NCBI GenBank assembly: GCA_963842295.1
Contig: CAWJFY010000010.1
Coordinates: 81,379-145,378, forward strand
Source of the DNA: JAJNBA01 sp963842295
GTDB lineage: Bacteria; Actinomycetota; UBA4738; HRBIN12
Length of the DNA stretch: 64,000 nucleotides
Direction of reading: 5' to 3'
Part shown: piece after piece, positions 16,452 through 25,993 of the stretch
How the letters are laid out: each line of letters begins with the position of its first letter
How positions within the stretch are numbered: position 1 is the stretch's first letter
Translations under genes and position numbers: made by a program
The notes under the pieces: model-generated
What the model was told of the DNA's origin: nothing
What the model saw: only the letters and a program-made list of their open reading frames with translations
The model's database searches: none

Positions 16452-19221
16452 CTCGCAGCACCTCCCCCAGGTCGACAGCCGCCGCACGTCGATGCACCAG
16501 CCAGCCGCCGAAGACCGCCACGAAGGCCAGACCCACGACGGTCCAGAGGGCCGCGGCGACCGGAGCCTCGAACAACGGAGGCGGCGGGATCGTTTGCAGC
16601 GGGTCGAGGAGCGGGGCGATCAGGCGACCCGCCACCACCCCGGTCGTCGCACCGAGGACGAAGGCCGCGACCAGCATCGAGGCGAGCTCGAGCACGAGGG
16701 CCGCCCGGGCCTGCCCGTCCCGCATCCCCATCCGCGTCGACAAGACGTTCGAGACGGTCCGCGCCCGTTGCCGCGCCTGCAGGTAGACGACCAGCACGCC
16801 GATCACGAGCACGGCGGCGGCGAGCCCGAGGACGTTCAGCATCGAGAACGTGTCGATCGCGGCCGCGATGAACGGCACGTCCTTCACCTCCTCGGCCGTA
16901 AGCGTCCCGAGCGGGAAGGCCTCGAGCTCACCGACCGACGCGAGCGCCTCGTCGGTCGGGCCCGCGATCCAAAACTCGGAACGGGCGCTCGGGCGTTCGA
17001 GCGGGTTCCCGCCCGCGCCGAGGCGACGCTCGAGGGAGCTGGCATCCACGACGAGGACGGGGTCGTCGGAGGACACGCCCGGGAACGCAACGGCGCGGCC
17101 GACCACCTCGATCGGCGTCTCGATCTGTGCGATCGCGATCCCCGTGGGATCGCCCTCGCCCTGCACCAGCAACACGGGCAACGGGCCGCTCTCGGATGGC
17201 AGCCGAGCCACGAGGTCCTCGAGCGGATCCTCGGAGAACGAGTCGTCCCAGAAGGCGGCGCCTACGATCGACTCGGGCTCGATACCGAGCATGTCGAACG
17301 GCACACCCCCAGGCGTCATCGAGCCCGCGTACTTGACCCGCGAGGCGCGCGTGATCGGCAGGGGGAAGCGTTCCTGCTCCGGCGCGTTCGAGTCGATCAG
17401 AACCTGGACGTCGCTCCCGACGAACACACCCGCCTTCGCGTCCACCGTCGCCCGCAGGGATCCCACCATCGTCTGGGAGTCGATGAAGATGCCGAGGCAG
17501 AGCGCGGCGGCGCCGACGAGCAACACGGTGAGCTTCGGGAGTCCGGTCAGTCGGTGGAACGTGAGGTAGGTGACCGGTGATCGGCCCGAGGCCCGAGACC
17601 CCGTCCTCCGGAGCACCTCGACGAGGATCCGGGCGCCGAGTGTCGCGAAGCCGGCGACGAAGAGCACCGGGAACACGAGGAGCAACGCGCTGGGGCGCAG
17701 GATGTTCAGGCGCGTGTCCTCGATCAGGGCGCCGCCGGCGTTGAGCCTCGACAAGACGAGCAGCGACCCGGCGATCGGCAGGATCTCCCACGGCACCCAT
17801 GAGAGCCGACGCTTCGAGGAGTGGGCCTCGAAGGTCCGGATGAAGGAGACGCCCGACACGATGCCGAGCACGACCAGACCGGCGGCGCCGGCGGCCACGG
17901 CCCATGTGATCGAGACCGTCCGGGCCGACGGGGACACCGGCCCCGGCGGCCCGAACGTGGCGATCAGCCACGACGCCGCCACGAAACCTGCGGCCGCCCC
18001 CAAGCAGATCGGGATGACGGCTTCGACCGTGGCCTTGCCGGCGAACCGGAAAGGGCCCCAGCCGTGGGCGTGGAGGAACGCCGCCTCGGTGCGTCGCCCG
18101 GCCACCGCGAACGCCGCGGCCGCAGCCACCACGGCTGCCGCCACGCCGAGGCCCGCGATCAGGAGCAGTCGGAGCGGACCTGCGGCGGTGGCCGTCCTCC
18201 GATCGACCTCATGGAGTACGAGCGGCATCGACGAGCGGAACTCCGTGTCTCGGCGATGGGCGAAGAAGCCCAGCCCCGCCACGTATCCCTGACCGCAGCA
18301 CCCGAAGAGGCGACCCAACCGGGTGTGTCGGTCCGTGACCAGGCGCAGCGCGCGAGATGCGTACATCCGGACGTCGCGCGCCTCGTCCACGTTGAGTGAC
18401 AGGTCATCGATCGGTGCGACCCACCCGTAGTCCACGTCCCGTGCTTCCGGATCGTGCAGCTCGCGCGTCAACCGGACCGCGTCCTCAGGCCCGACGAGGA
18501 TGAATTGGGGCTGCTCCGGGCAGTCAGGGCATTGACGAAAGATCTGCTCGCTCCAGGGCGACCAGTATCCGGACGTCGGCGACTTGTAGAGGGCGCGATA
18601 GACACCGCCGACGCGGAGCACGGGCCCCCCGTTCAGCTGGATCTCATCACCCGGGCCGACCCCAACGAAGTCCGCCACCGAGTCCGGCACCAAGGCTCCG
18701 TCCGAACCATCGCCCGCGATCACGTCGACGTGCCTCTCCGCGTCCGTCCCGGAGAAGATCCGACCGCCGACCGGGCCGGACGCAGGCTCTCCCCCCCCAG
18801 GGAGGGTGACGAGCGCATCGGCCCCGAGGACGAACCGGATCGGGGATCCGAGGTTCGGGCCCTCCGCGGCGATCCGGCCGAACGCTTCGTCCAGCCGGTC
18901 GGCCAGGAGCTCCTGCCCGCCCCGGGCCTTCTCCTGGAAGCCCACGTTCGTGATGCTGTAGAAGAGCCCGGCGCCGTTCCGGCCGATCGTGGGATCCGCG
19001 ATCCTCGCGCGAAGGAGATCGCCCTCCGAGCGCGAGAGGAACAAGGGGAACGCGGCCGCGACGAGAGCGAGGAGCAGCGCGCCGACCACGACGGCGGCGA
19101 GGAGGCCCGGGTAGCGGACGAGCGCGAGCGGCGCTTTCCTCCAGAGAGGGCTCCCGACACCCTGGCGTTTCCCCGCATGCTGGCCCGTCAGCGGAACCCT
19201 CCTCCCGGTTGACCCATACAT
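16441..19221 (-). CDS. FtsX-type ABC transporter permease (large)
   Basis: 926 residues. A first membrane helix (GLLAAVVVGALLLALVAAAF, near residue 40) is followed by a large extracytoplasmic domain (to about 330), several helices (about 330-480), a second outer domain (about 590-760) and terminal helices. FtsX-like features are LRLLLIAGLGVAAAVVAAAA and the C-terminal LALVLELASMLVAAFVLGAT region. The N-terminus before the first helix is long and polar; the exact start (ATG 19221 or a later codon) is uncertain. It is paired by an 11-nt overlap with the fused ATPase gene. The weak sequence conservation fits a lineage-specific exporter of unknown cargo. Confidence 0.85.
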   Translation of the reverse strand: MYGSTGRRVPLTGQHAGKRQGVGSPLWRKAPLALVRYPGLLAAVVVGALLLALVAAAFPLFLSRSEGDLLRARIADPTIGRNGAGLFYSITNVGFQEKARGGQELLADRLDEAFGRIAAEGPNLGSPIRFVLGADALVTLPGGGEPASGPVGGRIFSGTDAERHVDVIAGDGSDGALVPDSVADFVGVGPGDEIQLNGGPVLRVGGVYRALYKSPTSGYWSPWSEQIFRQCPDCPEQPQFILVGPEDAVRLTRELHDPEARDVDYGWVAPIDDLSLNVDEARDVRMYASRALRLVTDRHTRLGRLFGCCGQGYVAGLGFFAHRRDTEFRSSMPLVLHEVDRRTATAAGPLRLLLIAGLGVAAAVVAAAAAFAVAGRRTEAAFLHAHGWGPFRFAGKATVEAVIPICLGAAAGFVAASWLIATFGPPGPVSPSARTVSITWAVAAGAAGLVVLGIVSGVSFIRTFEAHSSKRRLSWVPWEILPIAGSLLVLSRLNAGGALIEDTRLNILRPSALLLVFPVLFVAGFATLGARILVEVLRRTGSRASGRSPVTYLTFHRLTGLPKLTVLLVGAAALCLGIFIDSQTMVGSLRATVDAKAGVFVGSDVQVLIDSNAPEQERFPLPITRASRVKYAGSMTPGGVPFDMLGIEPESIVGAAFWDDSFSEDPLEDLVARLPSESGPLPVLLVQGEGDPTGIAIAQIETPIEVVGRAVAFPGVSSDDPVLVVDASSLERRLGAGGNPLERPSARSEFWIAGPTDEALASVGELEAFPLGTLTAEEVKDVPFIAAAIDTFSMLNVLGLAAAVLVIGVLVVYLQARQRARTVSNVLSTRMGMRDGQARAALVLELASMLVAAFVLGATTGVVAGRLIAPLLDPLQTIPPPPLFEAPVAAALWTVVGLAFVAVFGGWLVHRRAAAVDLGEVLRVAE

Positions 19222-19326
19222 ACGCCCGTCGAGGGTCTTTCGGTTCCCCGGGAGTGGGTGGGGACCCGTGGGGAAGGATGCTACCGGTTGCGTTGGGTCG
19301 TCGGGGACAGGGGGCCAGACCGCGTC

Positions 19327-19866
19327 TCAGCCTCCGAAGCGCTCCTCGTGCCGCAGACCGGGCAGCGGTTTCCGTCCTCCGCGCGAGCCGGGTGGTGCGA
19401 GCGAAGCCGGGTCATCGGGGTAGCCGAAGGACACGACGAGGTCGCACGTCATCTCGTGCGGATAGCCGAGGAGCTGGCGGACCCGCGGCTCGTCGTAGAC
19501 GGAGGCGTGGCAGCTGCCGATCCCGAGCTCCCAGCCAGCGAGCATCGCGCTCTCCACCGCTTGACCGAGGTCGAAGGCGATGCTCTCTCGCTCGGAGACC
19601 TTCTCCGCTCGCGGCGTGAGGAACGCGATCGCGGCGGCGGCCCTCGCGACGTGACCCGCGTAGTCGCCTGTGCGTGAGAGCTCCTCGAGCCGATCGCGAT
19701 CTCGGCACACCACGAAGGCCCACCGCTGTTCGTTCATGGAGCTCGGCGCGAGGGCCGCCGCCGCCACGATCCGGTCGATGTCCTCAGGCGGGATCGGGCG
19801 GTCGTCGAACCGGCGGACGTTGCGCCGGGTCCTGATCGCGTCCCAGGTGTCCGTCATGCCCTCCAC
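19327..19866 (-). CDS. Nitroreductase family protein
   Basis: 179 residues, the usual size. The FMN-binding start RTRRNVRRFDDRPIPPEDID and the APSSMNEQRWAFVVCRD block are typical of the nitroreductase family, as are the GWELGIGSCHA helix and the VVSFGYPD strand near the end. These enzymes form FMN-containing homodimers that reduce nitro groups, quinones or related compounds with NAD(P)H. Start at ATG 19866, or at the second ATG 3 codons later. It is divergent from the TreT-like gene, 79 nt apart; the physiological substrate is unknown. Confidence 0.88.
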   Translation of the reverse strand: MEGMTDTWDAIRTRRNVRRFDDRPIPPEDIDRIVAAAALAPSSMNEQRWAFVVCRDRDRLEELSRTGDYAGHVARAAAAIAFLTPRAEKVSERESIAFDLGQAVESAMLAGWELGIGSCHASVYDEPRVRQLLGYPHEMTCDLVVSFGYPDDPASLAPPGSRGGRKPLPGLRHEERFGG

Positions 19867-19945
19867 TTTCCCATCCTTCCGACACCCCGAGGCCGAGGCC
19901 TGTCATCATCCCGCTCGACCCCGAAAGGAGAGATCCCTGCGAGAA

Positions 19946-21355
19946 GTGGCCTTCGACCCTCGTTCGATCGCTCGGCTGGACGGGCTCGCCCGACCGGCCC
20001 ATCTCGAGCGGTTCCGCAAGGCGGGCGAGGCCGTCGCCGATGGGCTCGAGGGACGCACCCTCTGGCACGTGAACTCCACCTCTGAGGGCGGGGGCGTGGC
20101 CGAATTGCTGCACCAGTTGCTCGGGTACGTGGTCGAATGCGGGATCCGCTGTCGCTGGATGGTCCTCGAGGGCGACCCGGATTTCTTCCGGGTGACGAAG
20201 CGGATCCACAACAGGCTCCACGGCTCGCTCGGTGATGGCGGGCCGCTGGAGGAAGAGGAACGAGCGCAGTACCGTCGCGTCATCCACCGGGAGCTGGCCC
20301 CGCTCCTCGACGTGGCCCGTCCGGGCGACGTCGCGATCCTCCATGATCCCCAGACGGCAGGCCTCACAGGACCACTGGTCGACGCGGGGCTCCGCGTCGT
20401 GTGGGTCTGTCACGTGGGCGTCGATGCACCCACGGACGTCGTGCGATCGGCCTGGGACTTCCTGCGCGGGGAGGTCGAGCCGGCGCACGCGTTCGTCTTC
20501 TCCCGCCGGGGCTACATCTGGGAAGGTCTGGCTCGCCGCAAAGCGAGAGTGATCCCTCCGTGCATCGATCCGACCTCGGCGAAGAACGTCGAGCTCGAGC
20601 CCGCCGATATCGAGGCCGTGTTGGGCACCGCCGGCGTGCTCTCGACCTTCGAGCCGAAGGAAGAGGTCGACGTGGCGCTCCCCGACCTCGGCGTGGTGCG
20701 GGTGCGCCGCCGCGCGATCGCCGTCGAGGAGGCACCTGCGCCGCCTGACGCGCCGCTCGTGATGCAAGTCTCCCGCTGGGATCGGCTGAAGGACCACGTC
20801 GGAGTCCTCCACGGCTTCGCTCGACACGTGCGGCGCGATCTCGACGCGCACCTGTTGCTCGTGGGGCCGGCGACGTCCTCCGTCGCGGACGATCCCGAAG
20901 GGGCGGAGGTGCTCGCCGAGGTCATCGCGGCATGGAGCAGGCTTCCCGCGAGGCGACGCGCCTCCGTGCACCTCCTGAGCCTCCCCGTCGAAGATCGCCT
21001 CGAGAACGCCGTCGTCGTGAACGCGATCCAGCGGCATGCCGACGTCGTGGCGCAGAAGAGCCTGGCGGAGGGATTCGGGCTCACGGTCGCCGAGGCGATG
21101 TGGAAGCGGCGGCCCGTGGTCGGCGGCCGCGTCGGTGGGATCCAGGAGCAGATCGTGGACGGGAGGAGCGGGCTCCTCGTCAACGCGACCGACCTCAAGG
21201 CATTCGGCCACGCAGTGTCCTCGCTGATCGGCGACATGGGGTTCGCACAGGCGATCGGCCACGCGGCCCGGGCACGGGTCCGTACTCGATACCTTCCCCC
21301 GCACTTCCTCGGAGCCCACCTCGAGCTCGTGCAGCGGATCCTCGCGGAGAGGTGA
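19946..21355 (+). CDS. Trehalose synthase TreT-like glycosyltransferase (GT4)
   Basis: About 470 residues. WHVNSTSEGGGVAELLHQLL, DPDFFRVTKRIHNRLHG and the HDPQTAGL block match TreT (trehalose glycosyltransferring synthase), which makes trehalose from NDP-glucose and glucose. The C-terminal Rossmann domain has QVSRWDRLKD and the donor-binding KSLAEGFGLTVAEAMW (E-x7-E). I give the GTG at 19946; however, AAAGGAG (19924-19930) lies an ideal 6 nt before an in-frame CTG at 19937, which may be the true start and would add three residues. Trehalose would serve as osmoprotectant; a GH15 enzyme elsewhere in the window could be connected. Confidence 0.8.
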   Translation: MAFDPRSIARLDGLARPAHLERFRKAGEAVADGLEGRTLWHVNSTSEGGGVAELLHQLLGYVVECGIRCRWMVLEGDPDFFRVTKRIHNRLHGSLGDGGPLEEEERAQYRRVIHRELAPLLDVARPGDVAILHDPQTAGLTGPLVDAGLRVVWVCHVGVDAPTDVVRSAWDFLRGEVEPAHAFVFSRRGYIWEGLARRKARVIPPCIDPTSAKNVELEPADIEAVLGTAGVLSTFEPKEEVDVALPDLGVVRVRRRAIAVEEAPAPPDAPLVMQVSRWDRLKDHVGVLHGFARHVRRDLDAHLLLVGPATSSVADDPEGAEVLAEVIAAWSRLPARRRASVHLLSLPVEDRLENAVVVNAIQRHADVVAQKSLAEGFGLTVAEAMWKRRPVVGGRVGGIQEQIVDGRSGLLVNATDLKAFGHAVSSLIGDMGFAQAIGHAARARVRTRYLPPHFLGAHLELVQRILAER

Positions 21356-21388
21356 GTGATGACCGGTCCGGTGAAGGTCAGCCTGGCG

Positions 21389-24300
21389 TCAGCGTGTTGC
21401 CACTTCTGGCTCACCCACGCGCTCGACGCGCTCCAGCCAGGGTCTCGCTTCCAAGCGCTCGAAGATCTCCCGCGCTTCGGTGATCGGTGCCGCGGCATCG
21501 CCTGCTCGGTGTTGAGCATTCAACCATTCCCCGTGCTCCAGGAGGGTGACGGCCATCCAGAACGGGAACGCCATCTCTCTGAACAACCCGATCGCCCCTT
21601 TGAACCCCGCCTCGACGCCGTCCAGATCCCCTCGTGTCGCAGACAGCCTCGCCCCGAGTCGCATCGACTGCGCGAGATGGAAAGGCGTTCGGCGACCGGT
21701 CGGAAGGGAGCGGAACACATCGAGGATGGTTTCGGCCCTCTCCAGATCTCCCAGCAGCATCGCGGCCTCCACGGCGGTCACGACCGCCTCCTTCACGCGG
21801 TGATCAGAGAGCGAGAGAGATCGCTGGCCGTCCATCGCTTCTTCGGCACTTCGTAGAGCCCCCTCGCCGTTCCCCTGTCCCAGGAGGAGATTCGCCTTCG
21901 CGGTAGCGTATTCGGTCCTCTCCTGGAGATCGGCCGACCTTTCCAGGCCTGCGAATCGCTTGAGGTGGATGGCCGCATCCTCCAGGTTGCCGCGGTGGAT
22001 GTTCAGCATCACGCCGGTTGCGACGTACCCCTGGTTGAAAGCGGCGCGCAGGTGAGAGAACCACTCGGGTGGAAGCTCGCCCATCATCGCGGCGGCCTCG
22101 TCCCATTTCCCCATGGCGAATCTGGGATACGCGAACCCGAGCAGGATGGATTCCCAGTACCGGTTGCCGACACGACGAGCCAGGCTGAGGCCTTCATCGA
22201 GGTATCGGGTCGCCTCGGCGTAGCGATCGGAGTTCTGGGTGAGGTCGGCGAGGTTGTTGTACGCGCGAAGAGCGGCCGACGGCTTGTCGTGCTCGAGGGC
22301 GATGTGGAGGGCCGTGCCGAGCAGCGCCATGCCCTCCTTCGGTCTCTCGAGCGAGTAGAGGATCAGCGCCTTCGTCGTCATGGCCTGTGAGAGAACCTCC
22401 GGCAGATCGAGCGCCTCGGCGATCTGGAGCGCCTTCTCGATCCGCTCGTTCGCGCGCTCGGGATCACCGGCGAAGAACGTGAAGCGACCGAGCTGCGCGG
22501 CGAGCGCCGCGAGATCCTCGTCCTGCGCTTCGGTCGCCAGCACGTCGAACGCGCGGTCCATCACATCCAGCGCCTCTTGGAGTCGCCCTCCGTCCCACAT
22601 CCGCTCCGCCAGCCTGGCCGACACGCGCGCCGCGGGATGCGTTGCTCCTTCAGACTCGAAGATCTCGATCGAGCGCCTGAAGTGTTCTGCGGCGATCGTG
22701 TCCACTCGTTCCGCCGCGAGCGCACCGGCACGCTCGTGGAGCTCCGCCGTGCTGATCGGATCGTCACTCAGTTCGATCGCCCGCTCGGCGTAGCGCTGCG
22801 CCTCTTCGTTGGCACCGAGCGACGCAGCTCGATCGCTCGACTTCACGAGCGTCTCGAGCGCGTCGGCCTTGATGGTCGGCGCATCCTCGTCATCCGGGGC
22901 GGAGAGGTAGGCGTCGAGGTAGTGGGACGCGATGACCTCCACGATCTCGTCCTCATCGACCGCGGAGCGAAGGTACGAAGCGGCAGCCAAGTGACGCGAC
23001 TTGCGTTCGCGCTTCGACATCGTGTCATAGGCGACCTTCTTGACCAGATCCTGGAGGAATCCGTACTGCCCCCGGTCGGACAGGAGCGGGTCGATCGAGA
23101 TCGAGAGGACCTCCTTGCGAACGAGCGCGGCGAGGAGACCCGTCACCTCTGCTTCCGGAAGTCCCGTGATCGCCGTGAGTCCCTGCAACGTGAAGGTCCG
23201 CCCGAGCACGGCGGCATCCTGCAGCAGCCTCCGCTCTTCGGGTGCGAGGCCGTCGAGCCGGGCGGCGATCAACGCTTGGAGCGTCTCGGGCACTTCGAGC
23301 TTCTCCGCCGACCCCTCCAGCCGGTATGCCCCGTTCTCCCGGACCAGGATGCCCCGGTCGATCAGCATCCGCACCGTCTCGACCGCATAGAAGGGGATCC
23401 CCTCGGCCCGTTCGAGGATGCGGGTGCGTAGCTCGTCGGGGAGTCCGGGGACGGGCTCGCTGAGAAGGGAGTCCATCTGATCCGCAGGGAGCGGCTCCAG
23501 GAAGATGGACGTGAAATTCCTCGTGCCGGCACCCCAGGCAGGTCGCCGGTCGGCGAGCTCCGGTCGCGCGAGGGTCACGACGAAGATCGGACGCTCGCGC
23601 GACCACTCCACCAGGTATTCGATGAAGTCGAGGAGCGCACTGTCGGCCCAGTGGATGTCCTCGAACACCATGACCGAGGGTCCTGCCTCTGCGATCCGTT
23701 CGAAGAAGATGCGGCAGGCGGCGAACAGGTTTTCCTGATCACCGGACCCCCTGTCTTCCAGTCCGAGCAGGTGCGCGAGCCGGGGTGCGACGAAGCGCCG
23801 CTCCGCCTCGTCGACCACGTGCTTCTCCACCGATGCCCTGAGCTTCGGCACGGCCGACGAGGATTCTTCGTCCTCGAGGATCCCGGCGCGGCTCCGGACC
23901 ATCTCGGCGAGTGCCCAGAACGCGACGCCCTCCCCGTAGGCCAGGCAACGACCCTGGTGCCACCAGATGTCGTCGACCAACCCGTCGATGTACTTGTTCA
24001 ACTCCCAGACCAGCCGGGACTTCCCGATGCCGCCGACCCCTTGCACGGATACGAGGTGGACCTTCCCGTTGTCGGCGGAGTCGTGGAAGAGCTCCTTGAT
24101 CAGACGGAACTCTCGGTCGCGACCCGTGAACGGTGGTTCGAGCACCGTCGATCGCCCGGTCGCCTTCCGGAGACCGACGACCGCGACGGCTCGCCAGAGC
24201 TCCACGGGCTCGGCCTTGCCCTTCAGCTCGAAGATCCCGCTGCTCTCGTACGCGATCACGTCGTCGGTCGATCGCATCGTCGCCTCGCCCACGAGGACGG

Positions 24301-24925
24301 AGCCGGGGTCCGCGACCGATTGGATGCGGGAGGCGGTATTGACCAGGTCCCCGGCGACCATCCCCTCGCCCTCGGCGTCGAGCGCCACCGCCGCCTCGCC
24401 GGTCAGGACGCCGGCGCGGGCGCGGAGGTCCGCCGCGCCGACCTCCTCTCCGAGCGATCTCACGACGGCCGTGAGCTCGAGGGAAGCCCGCACGGCACGT
24501 TCGGCATCGTCCTCGTGCGCGATCGGCGTCCCCCAGACGGCCATGACCGCATCGCCGATGAACTTCTCCACGACGCCGCCGTAGCGGCCGACGATCTGTC
24601 GACTCGCGTCGAAATAGCGAGACAGGAGATCTCTCACCTCTTCGGAATCGCGCGATTCCGAGAAGGTCGTGAACCCCACGAGGTCGGCGAACAGCACCGA
24701 CACCAGGCGCCGTTCGGTCGTGGGGGCGGCGCGGGGAACAACCGCCGCGGCCGGCGCGGGACCGCCCTCCGCAGCCGCAAGTTTCGTTCCGCAAGCACCG
24801 CAGAACTTCTGTCCGGGCTGGCTCGGGGAGCCGCAGGAACCGCAGATCAGCGTGAGTGCGGCGCCGCAATGACCGCAGAACCTCTGTCCCGTCGGATTCT
24901 CGGTGTCACAACTCTCGCAACGCAT
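21389..24925 (-). CDS. Double zinc ribbon / class III cyclase / AAA ATPase / TPR regulator
   Basis: 1178 residues from ATG 24925. Order: two zinc ribbons (CESC...CGHC and CGSC...CGAC, residues 3-46); a class III cyclase domain (about 75-250) with both metal aspartates (FADLVGFT; KFIGDAVMAVWG, including the substrate lysine) and NTASR; a STAND-like ATPase (Walker A GVGGIGKSR near 310, Walker B VMVFEDIHWAD); winged-helix-like region; then TPR-type helical repeats to the end. At the adenine-recognition place it has GMVAGD rather than YDLWGD. Such proteins are common but poorly understood in actinobacteria and probably couple ligand or protein binding by the TPR/ATPase part to cyclase activity. 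It converges with the TreT-like gene. Confidence 0.88.
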   Translation of the reverse strand: MRCESCDTENPTGQRFCGHCGAALTLICGSCGSPSQPGQKFCGACGTKLAAAEGGPAPAAAVVPRAAPTTERRLVSVLFADLVGFTTFSESRDSEEVRDLLSRYFDASRQIVGRYGGVVEKFIGDAVMAVWGTPIAHEDDAERAVRASLELTAVVRSLGEEVGAADLRARAGVLTGEAAVALDAEGEGMVAGDLVNTASRIQSVADPGSVLVGEATMRSTDDVIAYESSGIFELKGKAEPVELWRAVAVVGLRKATGRSTVLEPPFTGRDREFRLIKELFHDSADNGKVHLVSVQGVGGIGKSRLVWELNKYIDGLVDDIWWHQGRCLAYGEGVAFWALAEMVRSRAGILEDEESSSAVPKLRASVEKHVVDEAERRFVAPRLAHLLGLEDRGSGDQENLFAACRIFFERIAEAGPSVMVFEDIHWADSALLDFIEYLVEWSRERPIFVVTLARPELADRRPAWGAGTRNFTSIFLEPLPADQMDSLLSEPVPGLPDELRTRILERAEGIPFYAVETVRMLIDRGILVRENGAYRLEGSAEKLEVPETLQALIAARLDGLAPEERRLLQDAAVLGRTFTLQGLTAITGLPEAEVTGLLAALVRKEVLSISIDPLLSDRGQYGFLQDLVKKVAYDTMSKRERKSRHLAAASYLRSAVDEDEIVEVIASHYLDAYLSAPDDEDAPTIKADALETLVKSSDRAASLGANEEAQRYAERAIELSDDPISTAELHERAGALAAERVDTIAAEHFRRSIEIFESEGATHPAARVSARLAERMWDGGRLQEALDVMDRAFDVLATEAQDEDLAALAAQLGRFTFFAGDPERANERIEKALQIAEALDLPEVLSQAMTTKALILYSLERPKEGMALLGTALHIALEHDKPSAALRAYNNLADLTQNSDRYAEATRYLDEGLSLARRVGNRYWESILLGFAYPRFAMGKWDEAAAMMGELPPEWFSHLRAAFNQGYVATGVMLNIHRGNLEDAAIHLKRFAGLERSADLQERTEYATAKANLLLGQGNGEGALRSAEEAMDGQRSLSLSDHRVKEAVVTAVEAAMLLGDLERAETILDVFRSLPTGRRTPFHLAQSMRLGARLSATRGDLDGVEAGFKGAIGLFREMAFPFWMAVTLLEHGEWLNAQHRAGDAAAPITEAREIFERLEARPWLERVERVGEPEVATR

Positions 24926-24988
24926 GCTGCTCCTCACGGCGATGTCGGGAGGCCGAGGCTACCCCACCCGCTGTACCCCCGCCAGCGG

Positions 24989-25016
24989 TTGCCGTCGGAT
25001 GATCCACCTGTACAGT
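24989..25016 (+). promoter_or_regulatory. Putative leaderless promoter
   Basis: TTGCCG (24989-24994), a 16-nt spacer and TACAGT (25011-25016) resemble a sigma-70 promoter. The predicted start is within 2 nt of the GTG at 25025, so the polymer-forming membrane protein gene may have a leaderless mRNA. Confidence 0.4.
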
Positions 25017-25024
25017 CGTGAGAC

Positions 25025-25993
25025 GTGACCAACCGACCGAAGACGAGAACCGAGGCTCCCGGGCTCCGATCGCGCAGCTCCTTCCTGATCGCAGGAGCGG
25101 TGATCTTGCTGTCCGCGCTCGCGGCGTCCCCGGCATCCGCCCAGGACGAGGGTTCAACCGGTGAGGACGACCAGATCGTGCTCACGGGCCGGCTCGACGT
25201 GACGGCCGACGAGACCGTGGATGCCGCCGTGATCTTCAACGGTCCCGCCCTGGTCGAAGGCACCGTCCGAGAGGAGCTCGTCGTGTTCAACGGTGACACG
25301 GAGATCGTGGGCACCGTGCGAAAGGACGTCGTCGTGTTCAACGGCGACGTCGTGGTCCGCTCGGGCGCCGAGATCGGCGGCGATCTCGTGACCCAGGGGA
25401 CCCCCCAGGTCGAGGAGGGCGCGACGATCCGAGGGGATCGGGCCAGCGTGACCACGCGGTTCGACTTCGAAGTATCGGGCTTCGCGAGCCGGGTGGCGTG
25501 GTGGATCGGCTACTCGGTCTCGGTCCTGATCCTCGGACTGTTGCTGCTTGCGTTCGCGCCACAACTCTTCGAGGCGATCAGGGACACCGTTCGCGAGCGG
25601 CTGGGCTCGTCGATCGGATGGGGCGTGGGACTCTTCTTCCTCTTGCCGATCGGGTCGATCCTTCTCCTCATCACGGTGGTGGGCATCCCGCTCGGGATCT
25701 CCCTGCTGTTGGCGTTGGCGTTCATCTACACGCTCGGCTACGTCGTGGCAACGGTCGCGGTCGGGAGCATGATCATGCGCGCGTCGCCGTCTCGGTACGT
25801 GGTGTTCCTGGTGGGATGGGCTGTGCTCCGCGTCCTGGCGTTGATCCCGTTCGTCGGCGGCTGGCTCTGGTTCCTCGGGAGCGTCTGGGGCCTCGGCCTG
25901 CTCGCCGTCGCCATCCGGAGCCGTTCGACAGGCGTCGCGGCGCCCGCGGGGCCTCTGCCGCCGGTCCCCCCCTCGCCGGTCCCTGCCGCCTAG
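25025..25993 (+). CDS. Secreted polymer-forming (bactofilin-like) domain membrane protein
   Basis: 322 residues from GTG 25025. A signal peptide (LIAGAVILLSALAASPASAQ, residues 21-40) precedes a beta-helical repeat region (about 50-145) with short repeats such as IFNGPALVEGTVREELVVFN, like polymer-forming cytoskeletal proteins. Four or five membrane helices follow (from about 155 to 295), then a proline-rich tail. A signal peptide before the beta-helix means the polymer domain faces outside, unlike cytoplasmic bactofilins. Its stop overlaps the convergent gene's stop in one CTAG. Confidence 0.75.
   Translation: MTNRPKTRTEAPGLRSRSSFLIAGAVILLSALAASPASAQDEGSTGEDDQIVLTGRLDVTADETVDAAVIFNGPALVEGTVREELVVFNGDTEIVGTVRKDVVVFNGDVVVRSGAEIGGDLVTQGTPQVEEGATIRGDRASVTTRFDFEVSGFASRVAWWIGYSVSVLILGLLLLAFAPQLFEAIRDTVRERLGSSIGWGVGLFFLLPIGSILLLITVVGIPLGISLLLALAFIYTLGYVVATVAVGSMIMRASPSRYVVFLVGWAVLRVLALIPFVGGWLWFLGSVWGLGLLAVAIRSRSTGVAAPAGPLPPVPPSPVPAA

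Noticed and set aside
10663..19221. Two ABC systems considered as one genomic island with different composition
   Set aside because: Base composition and start-codon use look like the rest of the window; only the tRNA-proximal integrase relic supports transfer.
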